From Burkholderiaceae bacterium (GTDB lineage: Bacteria > Pseudomonadota > Gammaproteobacteria > Burkholderiales > Burkholderiaceae_C), in contig CAJYPV010000010.1 in assembly GCA_913776825.1 (NCBI GenBank), positions 124,001 to 188,000 on the forward strand: DNA of 64,000 bases. The letters are read 5' to 3'. Position 1 is the first letter of the stretch, and the number at the start of each line of letters is the position of its first letter. Made by a program: the position numbers and the translations under genes. Below, in pieces: positions 47,385 through 56,808 of the stretch. The notes below the pieces were generated by a model, which worked only from the letters and a program-made list of their open reading frames with translations, was not told the DNA's origin and made no database searches.

Positions 47385-48848
47385 ATGACCGTGGCGATCA
47401 ACGACAAGCCCGCGAGTCCGCCCGACGCGAATCCCCCCGACGTGAGCCGGCTCATCGACGAGCTCACCACGCTCTGCGGCCCGACGCAGGTGCAGGTGGG
47501 CGGCGCCATCGAGCCGCGCTTTCTGCAACCCGCGCGTTACGGCGCCGGACAGGCGGCGGTGATGGTGCGGCCGGGCTCGGTGGAGGAGGCGGCGGCGGTG
47601 CTGGCCGTGGTCGCGCGCCACGGTGGTCGGGTGGTTCTGCAGGGCGCGCACACCGGCCTGGTGCGCGCCGCCACGCCGACGGATGGCGAGCGCGAGGTCC
47701 TGCTGAGCACCGATCGACTGCGCCAGGTCTTCGAGCTGGACCTGCTGGATCGCACGCTGCGGGTCTCCGCCGGCTTCCGTCTTTCCGAGATCAACGAGCG
47801 GCTGGCCGAGCACGGCTTGTGGTTCCCGGTCGATCTCAGCGCTGATCCGAGCATCGGCGGCATGCTGGCGCACAACACTGGCGGCACCCGCATGCTGCGC
47901 TACGGCGATGTGCGGGCCAACACCCTGGCGCTGCAGGTCGCGCTCGCCGAGCCGGCGGGTCAGGTGCTGCGCTGGGGTCAGGGCTTGCAGAAGGACAACT
48001 CGGCGCTGGCCGTGGGGCAGCTGTTCATCGGGTCCTCGGGCAGCCTGGGGCTGATCACCGAGGCGACTCTCAAGCTGAGCCCATTGCCGCGGCAGCGGGC
48101 GGTGGCGCTGGTGGCGCCGGCGTCATTGGACGCGGTGTTCCCGGTCTACCAGGCGGTGATGCAGCGCTGGGGCGTGCTGGTGTCCGCCTTCGAGGGCCTG
48201 AGCCGAGCCGCGCTGGAGGCCGGTCTGCACGGGCAGGACCCGGCGCGCTGGTTCGGTGGCGATTTGCCGGATTACGCGATGCTGATCGAGCTCAGCAGCG
48301 AGCTGCCGGCCGAGCAGCTGGATCTGCGCGGTCTGCTGCAGGGCTGGCTGGAAGAAGCCTTCGAGAGCGGCCAGGTCAGCGATGCGGTGCTGGATGCGGA
48401 TGAGGCGATCTGGGGATTGCGCCATCACATCAGCGAGGGCCTTCGGGCGCAGGGCAAGGTGATCGGTCTGGACCTGTCGCTGCCTCGCCGGCATTTCATG
48501 CGTTTCCGGGAGCGGGGCCTCGCCTGGCTGGCCGCGCATTTCCCTGAGCTGAGGCTGGCCGATTTCGGTCATCTCGGCGATGGCGGCATGCACTTCAACA
48601 TGGTCTGGCCCAGTTCGGCGGGTCCGCTGGATCCGGCGCAAGAGCTGACCCTGCGGCAGGGCCTGTATGCCTTGGTGGCGGAGCTGGGCGGCTCCATCAG
48701 CGCCGAGCACGGCGTGGGTCCGCAGCTGCAGGCGGCTTACCGGGCGCATTGGGGGGCGGTGGCGCCGGCGGTTCTGGATTGGTCGGGGCGGCTGCAAACG
48801 GTCTTCGATCCGCACAAACGTTTAGGAAACACCGATTGGGGCGCATAA
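47385..48848 (+). CDS. FAD-binding oxidoreductase, probable D-2-hydroxyglutarate dehydrogenase
   Basis: GAHTGLVRAATP, DLSADPSIGGMLAHNTGGTRMLRYGDVR, FGHLGDGGMHFN, SISAEHGVG. Confidence 0.88.
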   Translation: MTVAINDKPASPPDANPPDVSRLIDELTTLCGPTQVQVGGAIEPRFLQPARYGAGQAAVMVRPGSVEEAAAVLAVVARHGGRVVLQGAHTGLVRAATPTDGEREVLLSTDRLRQVFELDLLDRTLRVSAGFRLSEINERLAEHGLWFPVDLSADPSIGGMLAHNTGGTRMLRYGDVRANTLALQVALAEPAGQVLRWGQGLQKDNSALAVGQLFIGSSGSLGLITEATLKLSPLPRQRAVALVAPASLDAVFPVYQAVMQRWGVLVSAFEGLSRAALEAGLHGQDPARWFGGDLPDYAMLIELSSELPAEQLDLRGLLQGWLEEAFESGQVSDAVLDADEAIWGLRHHISEGLRAQGKVIGLDLSLPRRHFMRFRERGLAWLAAHFPELRLADFGHLGDGGMHFNMVWPSSAGPLDPAQELTLRQGLYALVAELGGSISAEHGVGPQLQAAYRAHWGAVAPAVLDWSGRLQTVFDPHKRLGNTDWGA

Positions 48849-48853
48849 AGTTG

Positions 48854-48881
48854 TTGCGCGTATTCAAAACTGTGCTAAAGT
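48854..48881 (+). promoter_or_regulatory. Putative sigma70 promoter for tRNA-Leu
   Basis: TTGCGC-16 nt-TAAAGT upstream of the tRNA. Confidence 0.5.
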
Positions 48882-48938
48882 CTAATTCTTCGCTGATGAC
48901 TACCGCAAACGGTGATTGACAGCGAATAAATCCTGAAA

Positions 48939-49002
<64 letters not shown>

Positions 49003-49023
<21 letters not shown>

Positions 49024-49361
49024 AATATGAAAAGCCGGCCTTGCGCCGGCTTTTCTCATTCTGACGCCCAGGAAGTGATGTCCAGTGGACATCACGGGAG
49101 GACTCGAAGGGGCGGGCCCGCAGGGCACGACCGGGGTCGCGTGGATGTGACCGAGTCCTCTCCTGGGCACCAAATACGAAAAGCCGGCCTCGTGCCGGCT
49201 TTTCTCATTCTGACGCCCAGGAAGTGATGTCCAGTGGACATCACGGGGGGACTCGAAGGGGCGGGACCGCAGGTCTCGACCGGGGTCGCGCGGGTGTGAC
49301 CGAGTCCTCTCCTGGGCACCAAATATGAAAAGCCGGCCTCGTGCCGGCTTTTCTCATTCTG
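49003..49361 (+). repeat. 149-bp tandem repeats (two full units plus partial third) each beginning with the tRNA-Leu 3' end and a terminator hairpin
   Basis: CGAGTCCTCTCCTGGGCACCAAATAYGAAAAGCCGGCC...GCCGGCTTTTCTCATTCTGA at 49003, 49152 and 49301 (period exactly 149); unit interior has perfect palindrome GTGATGTCCAGTGGACATCAC. Confidence 0.95.
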
Positions 49362-49377
49362 AGCGCCTCACCTCCCC

Positions 49378-51036
49378 TCACCGAAGGCTCAAGGTCGCGC
49401 TCTTCCAGTCCGGGGCCTGCCAGCGTTGGAAAGCGCCGAGCAGCGACGGGTCACCGGCCTGACGCTTGGTCTCCAGGCTGTCCAACTGGACCACCTCGAA
49501 GCTGCGGCGATACCGACCTTCCGCCCGCGCTTCCCGCGCAACCAGCAACTCCTGACCCCCAGGCAGCCAGCCCGCCAACTCGGCATAACCGAGCCCCGGC
49601 TGCGCCGCGGCCGGCGGCAGCACCGCGAACCGCCATCCCTGCGTCGATTTGCGCAGCACCCAGAGCTCGCGCCAGCCGTCCGCCGGCACCGACGCGATCG
49701 CCACCGCGTTGCCTTCACGGTTCACCCGCGCCGAGGCGCCCATCACCAGCCCCCAGCCGCAGTGCCGCAGCAGCACGTCGCGGGCGCCGACCGCGGTCAA
49801 GGTCAGGCAGGTCTCGCCCGGCTGGCCGGGTTGCAGCGACAGGCGCAGCCCTCCCAGCGTCTGCTCCGACGGGCCGGTGCCGCCCATCGCCAGCCAGCGC
49901 ATCGCATTGCCACGCATTGCGGCTTCGTTGAAGGCGGCCTGGTCGTCTTCTGCCAGATCGATGGGAACGATGCGCGCAAACTGCGCCAACGCCTTTCGGG
50001 CCGAGACGGCGGCGGCGTCCGAGGCACCCGTCCCCGTCGCGCCGCTGGCCGCAGTCAGCGACGGACGGGCCGCGCCGCCCTCGGCCGTCGTTGGAACGGC
50101 CGCCGCGCTGCGCTCATCCACCAAGCCGATCGACGCTCCCGCGCGACGCGCCTGCAGATAGGCCAGGCTGCTCCAGACGCTGGTCTGGCGCATCACCAGA
50201 CGATTGCGCCAATGGCTCGGCAGCCCGGTCGGGTCGACCTTGTCCAGCACATCCGCGCGCCATTGATCGAGCTGCTCGCGCTGCGGCGGCGTGAGCGCCG
50301 GGTCGATGCAATCCGGTCGCGTCAGCGCCAGCGCCGCCCGCACCTTCTGCTCGCCCGAGGCGGCGCCCAGCCCCAGCAGGCGGCGGAACGCATCCCCGTC
50401 GTAGCAGAGCTGCATCGCGCCGGCGTCGCGCGTCAGCGTGCGGAAGCGGATGCCGTAGCGCGCCGCCACCTCCAGCTGCGCGGCCAACTGCGTGTCGGCG
50501 GCGGTGGTCGCGCCGTCGGCCCGAGGCGGCGTCCGCGAGGCCCGGTCCGCCAGCCGTTCCGATAACTGCCCCAGCGCCTCCAGCGCCTCAGCGCCGCCGG
50601 CGCCATTCATCTGCTCCACCGAAGCGGCCTGCACGTACGCCGCAGCCAAGCCCAGTCCGAGCGATTCGGCACCCGGCTGCTGACGGACCAGCCGCAGCGC
50701 CGCCAACAGCGCGGCCGGCTCTGCGGTCGGACCGTCCAGCGGCAGCAACTGGCTCTTGCGGACGAAGCCGCCGCGCTCGCGTCGGTAGTCGTAGACCTGG
50801 AAGTGATCCAGCCGCTCACCGCGAATCTCCAGCGCTTCACCGCGCCAGAGCTGAGCCTGGATCGGCGCCGAGTCCTTGGCCGCCGCGCGCAAGGCGACGG
50901 CATCCTGCACCACCAGCGCGGTGGCGGCCTGAGCCGGTCCGCACAGCAGCAACACCACCGCGCTGCTCAGCGCCACCGCCGTGGTCAGCCACAGCGACGG
51001 CAGTTCACGCAGGCACAGCATCGTCCGGACAGTCAT
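49378..51036 (-). CDS. Exported hypothetical protein with SH3-like N-terminal domain
   Basis: Signal peptide ...GPAQAATA; VVQDAVALRAAAKDSAPIQAQLWRGEALEIRGERLDHFQVYDYRRERGGFVRKSQL. Confidence 0.7.
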   Translation of the reverse strand: MTVRTMLCLRELPSLWLTTAVALSSAVVLLLCGPAQAATALVVQDAVALRAAAKDSAPIQAQLWRGEALEIRGERLDHFQVYDYRRERGGFVRKSQLLPLDGPTAEPAALLAALRLVRQQPGAESLGLGLAAAYVQAASVEQMNGAGGAEALEALGQLSERLADRASRTPPRADGATTAADTQLAAQLEVAARYGIRFRTLTRDAGAMQLCYDGDAFRRLLGLGAASGEQKVRAALALTRPDCIDPALTPPQREQLDQWRADVLDKVDPTGLPSHWRNRLVMRQTSVWSSLAYLQARRAGASIGLVDERSAAAVPTTAEGGAARPSLTAASGATGTGASDAAAVSARKALAQFARIVPIDLAEDDQAAFNEAAMRGNAMRWLAMGGTGPSEQTLGGLRLSLQPGQPGETCLTLTAVGARDVLLRHCGWGLVMGASARVNREGNAVAIASVPADGWRELWVLRKSTQGWRFAVLPPAAAQPGLGYAELAGWLPGGQELLVAREARAEGRYRRSFEVVQLDSLETKRQAGDPSLLGAFQRWQAPDWKSATLSLR

Positions 51037-51039
51037 GGC

Positions 51040-52353
51040 TTACTCCTGCTCCTGTTGGGCGACGGGCGTGCCGGCGGAATTGGCGGGATTGGCGGCGGCA
51101 TTGGCGGTCGCCGCGGTGCCCAGCAGCGTCTTGCCGATGAAGCCGCCATCCGACGGCGGCGGGGCGATGATCACCTGCACCTTGTCCGACAGCTTGTCCG
51201 CCATCGCCTTCTGGATCAGCAAGGGATGGCGACTCAGCAGCGCGCCCTCGGCGGCCATCTGGTCCACGGCGACCTTGCCGATGCGGGTCTGACGATAGGC
51301 CTCGGCATCCGCCAGCTTTTCGCGCGCCTTGGCTTCGCCGTCCGCTTCGATGGTGCGGGCCTGCGCACTGCCTTCGGCCATGCGGATGCGGGAGACGCGA
51401 TCGGCCTCGGCTTCCAGCTGGCGCTGTTCCACCTGACGCTGCTTGAACGGCAGCACATGCTTCATCGCTTCTTCCTGACCGCGAGCGGCGATGACCTGTT
51501 CGCGGGCGGCGGCTTCGGCGGCGGTCTCGCGGCGCACCTTGTCGGCGGCGGCGGTCAGCTCGGTCTGCTTGACCTTCTTTTCCTCCAGCTCCAGCGTGTA
51601 GCGCATCTTCTCGCTCGCCAGGCCTTCGGCCAGCAACTGCTCCAGGCCCTGGCGGTACTCGGCGGGCAGGTCGACATTGCCGATCTCCACGCTGCGCAGG
51701 ACGATGCCGTCCGCCGCCAGCTTGCGGCGCAGCTCCGCTTCCAGGGTTTGCTGGATCGCACCGCGCTGGGTGGAGAACACTTCCCGCACCGTGTGCGTGG
51801 CGATCTGGCGGTAGATGAGTCCTTGCAGCGCGGGCGCAATCACATCGGCTTCGACGTCGTCAGGCAGATTGGCGGCGAGTTGCGCCAGCCGGCCGGTGTC
51901 CACGCCCCAACGCACGGTCAGGTCCAGGCCCAGCGACAAGCCTTCCAGCGATTGCAGCGGCGCTTCGCCGTCGGCGCGGGCGAAGCGGGTCGGGTGATAG
52001 CTGCGATCGCGCAGCGGCAGATCCCGCACGCTGTGCAGGCCGGGGATGACCAGCATCGAGCCGCTGCGGGCTTCGGTCACGCCACCGGTCCACAGGTTGC
52101 TGCGCAGGCTCACATCGCCACGCGGCACCTCATGCATCGGCGGATGCATCACCAGCAGCGTGACCGCGCCGGCCACGGCCGTCAGTCCCAGCAACCAGGG
52201 CAGGGCGCGCACGGCACCGCGGCCCGCGCCGCGCAGCGCCGTGCCAGCGGCCTGGCGGGCGTCGGACGAGGGCGTCCACCGGCCCAGCCCGGCCCGGATC
52301 CGGGCAGCGGCTTGTTGCAGGGCGGTCAGGCGGGGTACGGGATGGTCGTTCAT
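51040..52353 (-). CDS. SPFH/band-7 (prohibitin/stomatin-like) membrane protein
   Basis: N-terminal TM; VIPGLHSVRDLPLRDRSYH..., STQRGAIQQTLEAELRRKLAADGIVLRSVEIGNVDLP, long Glu/Ala coiled coil. Confidence 0.88.
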   Translation of the reverse strand: MNDHPVPRLTALQQAAARIRAGLGRWTPSSDARQAAGTALRGAGRGAVRALPWLLGLTAVAGAVTLLVMHPPMHEVPRGDVSLRSNLWTGGVTEARSGSMLVIPGLHSVRDLPLRDRSYHPTRFARADGEAPLQSLEGLSLGLDLTVRWGVDTGRLAQLAANLPDDVEADVIAPALQGLIYRQIATHTVREVFSTQRGAIQQTLEAELRRKLAADGIVLRSVEIGNVDLPAEYRQGLEQLLAEGLASEKMRYTLELEEKKVKQTELTAAADKVRRETAAEAAAREQVIAARGQEEAMKHVLPFKQRQVEQRQLEAEADRVSRIRMAEGSAQARTIEADGEAKAREKLADAEAYRQTRIGKVAVDQMAAEGALLSRHPLLIQKAMADKLSDKVQVIIAPPPSDGGFIGKTLLGTAATANAAANPANSAGTPVAQQEQE

Positions 52354-52506
52354 GAGGTTCTCCGGGAAATCCGGTGGTCGGGGGTCGATGGCTGCATCCT
52401 CGATCCAGCCCCCCGGAAGCCTCAATGCAGCCGCAGGCGCATGTGTTCACGCCCCGGAAGAAACCTTCACAGCCGCGCGACGGCGGGCTGCCGATAATCC
52501 GTCGCC

Positions 52507-53217
52507 ATGCCCATCTCATCGAACAAGGTTGCCGTCATCGAGGATGACCGCCCCACCAGCGAGCAACTGGCCGGCTGGATTCGCGCCGCCCGGCCGGAGC
52601 TGCAGGTCGATCAATGGTTCGACCGCGACGCCGCCGAGGCCGCGCTGGCGCGGGAGCACTACGAGATGGTGGTGCTGGACATCGAACTCGGCCGCGAGCG
52701 CCATGCCGGTGTGGCGCTGATCAACGCCATCAACAAGCTCAAGGCGGGCACGCCGGTGCTGGTGGTGTCGGCCATGCCGGCAGCGGTCTATCGCGGCATC
52801 ATGAAGGCGCTCGATGCCTGGGACTATCTGCAGAAGACCAGCTTCGACGAGGCCGAATTCGTCGACACCTTCCTCGACATCCTGCGCGCGGCCCGCGCTC
52901 GGCAGGGAAGCGCGCCGGTGCCGCCGGCGCCCGACGCGCTTCAGCTCGATCCGCTCTGGCAGCGCAGCCCGATGTGGCGTGGCCAGCGCATCAACCTGCC
53001 GCTGACGGCGCAGCGCATCCTGGCCACGCTGCACCAGCGCGCGCCGCAAGTGGTGTCCTATGACGAGCTGTATGACGTGGTGAAGAGCGGCCGCACCCGG
53101 GACAACGTGCGCAAGCATGTGTCGACCTTGCGCGAGGCGATCAAGGAAGTGGATCCCGACTTCGATGCCATCGAGAACGTGCCGATGCGCGGTTTCCGCT
53201 GGGCGGGACCGCGGTGA
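52507..53217 (+). CDS. Two-component response regulator with C-terminal winged-helix domain
   Basis: VAVIEDDRPT, MVVLDIELG, LPLTAQRILATLHQRAPQVVSYDELYDVV...NVRKHVSTLREAIKEV. Confidence 0.88.
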   Translation: MPISSNKVAVIEDDRPTSEQLAGWIRAARPELQVDQWFDRDAAEAALAREHYEMVVLDIELGRERHAGVALINAINKLKAGTPVLVVSAMPAAVYRGIMKALDAWDYLQKTSFDEAEFVDTFLDILRAARARQGSAPVPPAPDALQLDPLWQRSPMWRGQRINLPLTAQRILATLHQRAPQVVSYDELYDVVKSGRTRDNVRKHVSTLREAIKEVDPDFDAIENVPMRGFRWAGPR

Positions 53218-55571
53218 AACTGGGGCCGGTGGAGCTGCCCGCGCTGGCGGTGCCGCGACTCGGGCTGGCCGCGTTCCGGCGCCGGCTGGTGGTCCATCTG
53301 GCCTTCATCCTGCTGGCGGTGGCGACGGTGGGCCTGGTGCTCACCGTGCTGATCGACCAGAAGCAGCGGGCCTATCAGCGCTATGCGCAGGGCTTCCGGC
53401 AGTCGCTGTCGGAGATCGTGCTGCAGCTGCGGCATCCCAGCGGTCAGCTCGCGCTGCTCAATCCGACGATGCATCCGGGCGACCGCGACGGCCAGGCGCC
53501 GGTGCTGCTGCCGTTCTCCGCCATCGACTTCGATGACCAGGGCAAGGCCCAACGGGCGGTCGAGATGGCCGGCTGCGGCCTGCGCTGGCCGGATGGCGCC
53601 AGCCTGTGCGTGGCCGTGGGCGCCAATGCCTATGCGGGCGGCTTCATCTATGTGGTGGGCAGCCTGGACAGCGGCCCGCTGCACGGCCGCGGGCGCGGCG
53701 GGCTGGACCTGACGCAGGTGCATCGCGCCCGCATCACGCTCAAGCTGCGCGGCGAGACCCAGACCTGGATCGCGCCGTTCGAAGCGATGGCGCCCGGCGC
53801 TGCGGCAGGCTCGGCCGATGGTCTCGGCGCTCAGCGCGGTCGGCTGACCGGCTTCGTCGACACCGGGCCGGTGCTGGATCGGCAGGCCCGTCCGGTGCGT
53901 GATTTCCGGGGCTGGCTGTGGCGGGAGGGCGCCTGCACCGAACTCGCCGGCGGCGTGGGCGGTGCGGGACCGACGGTGGTGTCGCGCCTGCCGGTGCCGG
54001 ATTGCGTGCGGCGCAGCTTCTATTCGATCCGGCTGCCGGTGGAGGCTTATCGGGCCGCGCTCTTCGAGAAGCGCTTGCCGGTCTGGCCGCCGGCCGACAT
54101 GGCGCAGACGCGGGTGCGGGTCGAATGGCTGGCGCCATCGGACGTCGAGCCCGCGGAGGCTTCGGCGCCATCGTCGGCCCCGTCAGCCGCTTCGGTCGCT
54201 TCGGCCGCGCCCATCCTTTCAGCCTCGTCAGCCGTCGACCAGGCGCAGATCGCGGTGCCGCCCACGGTGCTGTTCGACAGCGCCCAGCCGGGGGCGTCGC
54301 TGGCGCAGTCGCTGGATCGTCTCGGCGCCGGACTGCAGCCCGGCGAGACGCTGCGCATCCTGAAGCTGCCGCCGCCGTCCTTCGTGTCGCGGCTGCCCGC
54401 GCCGCCGCAGGTCCTCGCCGAGCGACGCGGGCCCGATCTGCCCGAGCAGGCCTTGCCCTGGCTCATCCACCTCATCCGGTTGCTTCCGGTCGACGGCATG
54501 GCCGCCAGTGAAGGCCGCTGGCTGGAGGCCAGCGATGAAGTCGCCACGCCCAGCGGCCGCTATCGACTGGACTTGCGCGGCGACCTGCGCAGCCTGGATC
54601 GGCAACTGGCGCTGGAAGCGCGCCCGCTGGCCTGGCTGGCGGCGGCGATGTTGGCGGCCGTGGCCGCGGCCTGGCTGCTGGTCGAGCTCGGTTTGATCCG
54701 GCGCATCGCGGTGCTGACCCAGCGCGCGGCCGCGGTGTCCTACAACATGCAGGATGCCCGCGCCGATCAGCGACTGGGCGAGCTGGAGGTGGCGGATCTT
54801 CGCGGCCGCGATGAGCTGGGCATCCTGGCCGGCAGTCTGGCCGATCTGCTGCGACGGGTGAAGGAGGGCCTGCGCCGCGAGCAACTGCTGGCGGAACGCG
54901 AGCGCGACATGTGGCATGCGGTCGGGCACGAGATCATGTCGCCGCTGCAGTCGCTGATGCTGCTGCATGCGCAGGCCGACGATCCCAGCCACCGCTATGT
55001 CCAGCGCATGCAGCAGGCGGTGAAGGTGCTTTACGGCAGTGCATCGCCCAGCGAGGCCCTGGCCGCGGCCGATCTACAGGCCGGCGCGCTCGACCTGCTG
55101 GCCTTCTGCCAGGATGTGGCCGCCAATGCGCATTACGCCGGCATCGACGACGTTCGCTTCCACAGCGACCTGCCCGCCCCGCAGCGGGCGCATGCGGATG
55201 CCTATGCGCTGGAGGACGTCGTCACCCATGTGCTGCGCAATGCCCAGCGCCATCGAATCGCCGGCACGCCGATCGAGATGACGCTGAGCGCCGGCGAGCC
55301 CGGTCGGCTGCTGCTGAGCATCCGCAATCAGGGCCAGACGATCGATCCGGGCTGGCTGGACAAGATCTTCGAATATGGCGTGTCGGGCTCGTCGATCGCT
55401 TCCGAGGAAGCCGCCGGCGCCGCCGATGCGGTTTCCGCGTCGGGCGAGCACCGTGGTCAGGGACTGTTCGTCGCCAAGACCTATCTGGCCAAGATGGATG
55501 GCGCCATCCGGGCACTGAATCTGCCGGACGGGGTGATGTTTGAAATGAGCCTGCGCCAGGTCGCCGGCTGA
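53214..55571 (+). CDS. Sensor histidine kinase
   Basis: N-terminal TM, large extracytoplasmic region, second TM, MWHAVGHEIMSPLQSL H-box, HVLRNAQRHR N-box; 4-bp overlap with regulator. Confidence 0.9.
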   Translation: MKLGPVELPALAVPRLGLAAFRRRLVVHLAFILLAVATVGLVLTVLIDQKQRAYQRYAQGFRQSLSEIVLQLRHPSGQLALLNPTMHPGDRDGQAPVLLPFSAIDFDDQGKAQRAVEMAGCGLRWPDGASLCVAVGANAYAGGFIYVVGSLDSGPLHGRGRGGLDLTQVHRARITLKLRGETQTWIAPFEAMAPGAAAGSADGLGAQRGRLTGFVDTGPVLDRQARPVRDFRGWLWREGACTELAGGVGGAGPTVVSRLPVPDCVRRSFYSIRLPVEAYRAALFEKRLPVWPPADMAQTRVRVEWLAPSDVEPAEASAPSSAPSAASVASAAPILSASSAVDQAQIAVPPTVLFDSAQPGASLAQSLDRLGAGLQPGETLRILKLPPPSFVSRLPAPPQVLAERRGPDLPEQALPWLIHLIRLLPVDGMAASEGRWLEASDEVATPSGRYRLDLRGDLRSLDRQLALEARPLAWLAAAMLAAVAAAWLLVELGLIRRIAVLTQRAAAVSYNMQDARADQRLGELEVADLRGRDELGILAGSLADLLRRVKEGLRREQLLAERERDMWHAVGHEIMSPLQSLMLLHAQADDPSHRYVQRMQQAVKVLYGSASPSEALAAADLQAGALDLLAFCQDVAANAHYAGIDDVRFHSDLPAPQRAHADAYALEDVVTHVLRNAQRHRIAGTPIEMTLSAGEPGRLLLSIRNQGQTIDPGWLDKIFEYGVSGSSIASEEAAGAADAVSASGEHRGQGLFVAKTYLAKMDGAIRALNLPDGVMFEMSLRQVAG

Positions 55572-55585
55572 GACAGGAGCCCGTC

Positions 55586-55924
55586 ATGCCGATGAATGCC
55601 CATTACGCCCTGACCGAGCCGCTGCGTGAAGCGGTGGATGCGCTCTCCCACGAGGGACCGGTGCTGGTCGAGTTCGGCGCCCCCTGGTGTCCGCACTGCA
55701 TCAGCGCCCAGACGCTGCTGGAGCAGGCCTTCGAGGGCGGCCATCCCAACCTGCGCCACATCAAGGTCGAAGACGGCAAGGGTCAGGCGCTGGGCCGGTC
55801 CTTCAAGGTCAAGCTCTGGCCGACGCTGATCTTCCTGCGCGACGGCCAGGAAGTCGCCCGGCTGGTCAGGCCCACCGAGGACGGGGATATCCGGGCCGCA
55901 CTGGCCCGCGTCGATCCCGCTTGA
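55586..55924 (+). CDS. Thioredoxin-family protein
   Basis: VLVEFGAPWCPHCISAQTLLEQ...LWPTLIFLRDGQEVARLV. Confidence 0.9.
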   Translation: MPMNAHYALTEPLREAVDALSHEGPVLVEFGAPWCPHCISAQTLLEQAFEGGHPNLRHIKVEDGKGQALGRSFKVKLWPTLIFLRDGQEVARLVRPTEDGDIRAALARVDPA

Positions 55925-55939
55925 CCCACAATTCGGGGC

Positions 55940-56644
55940 ATGACTCATGCTGCCCATGTGCTGCTGCCCCAGGACGGTCCGGCGGACCTGATGTTCGTGC
56001 TGTTGCACGGCGCAGGTGCCAACGGCGAACAGATGCGCCCCCTGGCGGAAGCCTTGCACCGCCAATATCCGCGCGCCGCCCTGGTGCTGCCCGATGCGTT
56101 CGAGCCCTTCGATGCCGTGCCCGGCGGCGGGGCGGGATTCCAATGGTTCTCTGAACAGGGTGACGAGGCCCAGCGTGCCGAGCGCCTGAGCGCGACCGTC
56201 CCCGCGCTGGTCACGCTGGTGCGCGGCTGGGCCGAACGGCTGGCGCTGCCGTGGGAGCGTGTCGCGCTGGGCGGCTTCTCACAGGGCGCGATCCTGGCGC
56301 TGGAAGCGTTGCAGCAGGAGCCGAAATTCGCCGGCCGGGTGCTGGCTTTTGGCGGCGCCTTCGCCTACTGGCCGCAACAGGCGCCTGAGGATGTCTGCAT
56401 CCACCTGCTGCATGGCAAGGAGGATCAGGAGCTGCCCTACCCGCCGCTGCTGAAGGCGGCGCAGGAACTGGTGTCGCTGGGGGCGGACATCACCGCCGAT
56501 GTGCTGCCCAACGTCGGACACGAACTCCATCCGCAGCTCATCGAGCGCGCGATGGAGCAGTTGCGCACCTTCATCCCCGCCAAGCTGTGGCGGGAAGCGG
56601 TCGTCGCGGCGGCTGAGCAGGACAACGCCGAGCCGCGGCACTGA
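55940..56644 (+). CDS. Alpha/beta-hydrolase (phospholipase/carboxylesterase-like)
   Basis: VLLHGAGANGEQM, GGFSQGAILALEAL, HGKEDQELPY, GHELHPQ. Confidence 0.9.
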   Translation: MTHAAHVLLPQDGPADLMFVLLHGAGANGEQMRPLAEALHRQYPRAALVLPDAFEPFDAVPGGGAGFQWFSEQGDEAQRAERLSATVPALVTLVRGWAERLALPWERVALGGFSQGAILALEALQQEPKFAGRVLAFGGAFAYWPQQAPEDVCIHLLHGKEDQELPYPPLLKAAQELVSLGADITADVLPNVGHELHPQLIERAMEQLRTFIPAKLWREAVVAAAEQDNAEPRH

Positions 56645-56808
56645 ACGCCGATCGATGCCGGCGGCGTTGAGCCGTCGGCAGGTGAGATTCGTCGCCAGTC
56701 CCGCCGTGCTCCTGGCGCCGTCTCGCCTTCAGCGCTGCCGAGTCGTGAGACTTTCCGCACTGGGGCCTGGACCGGGCTGAACGCCTCAGGCACCGAGACG
56801 GGCCGCGC

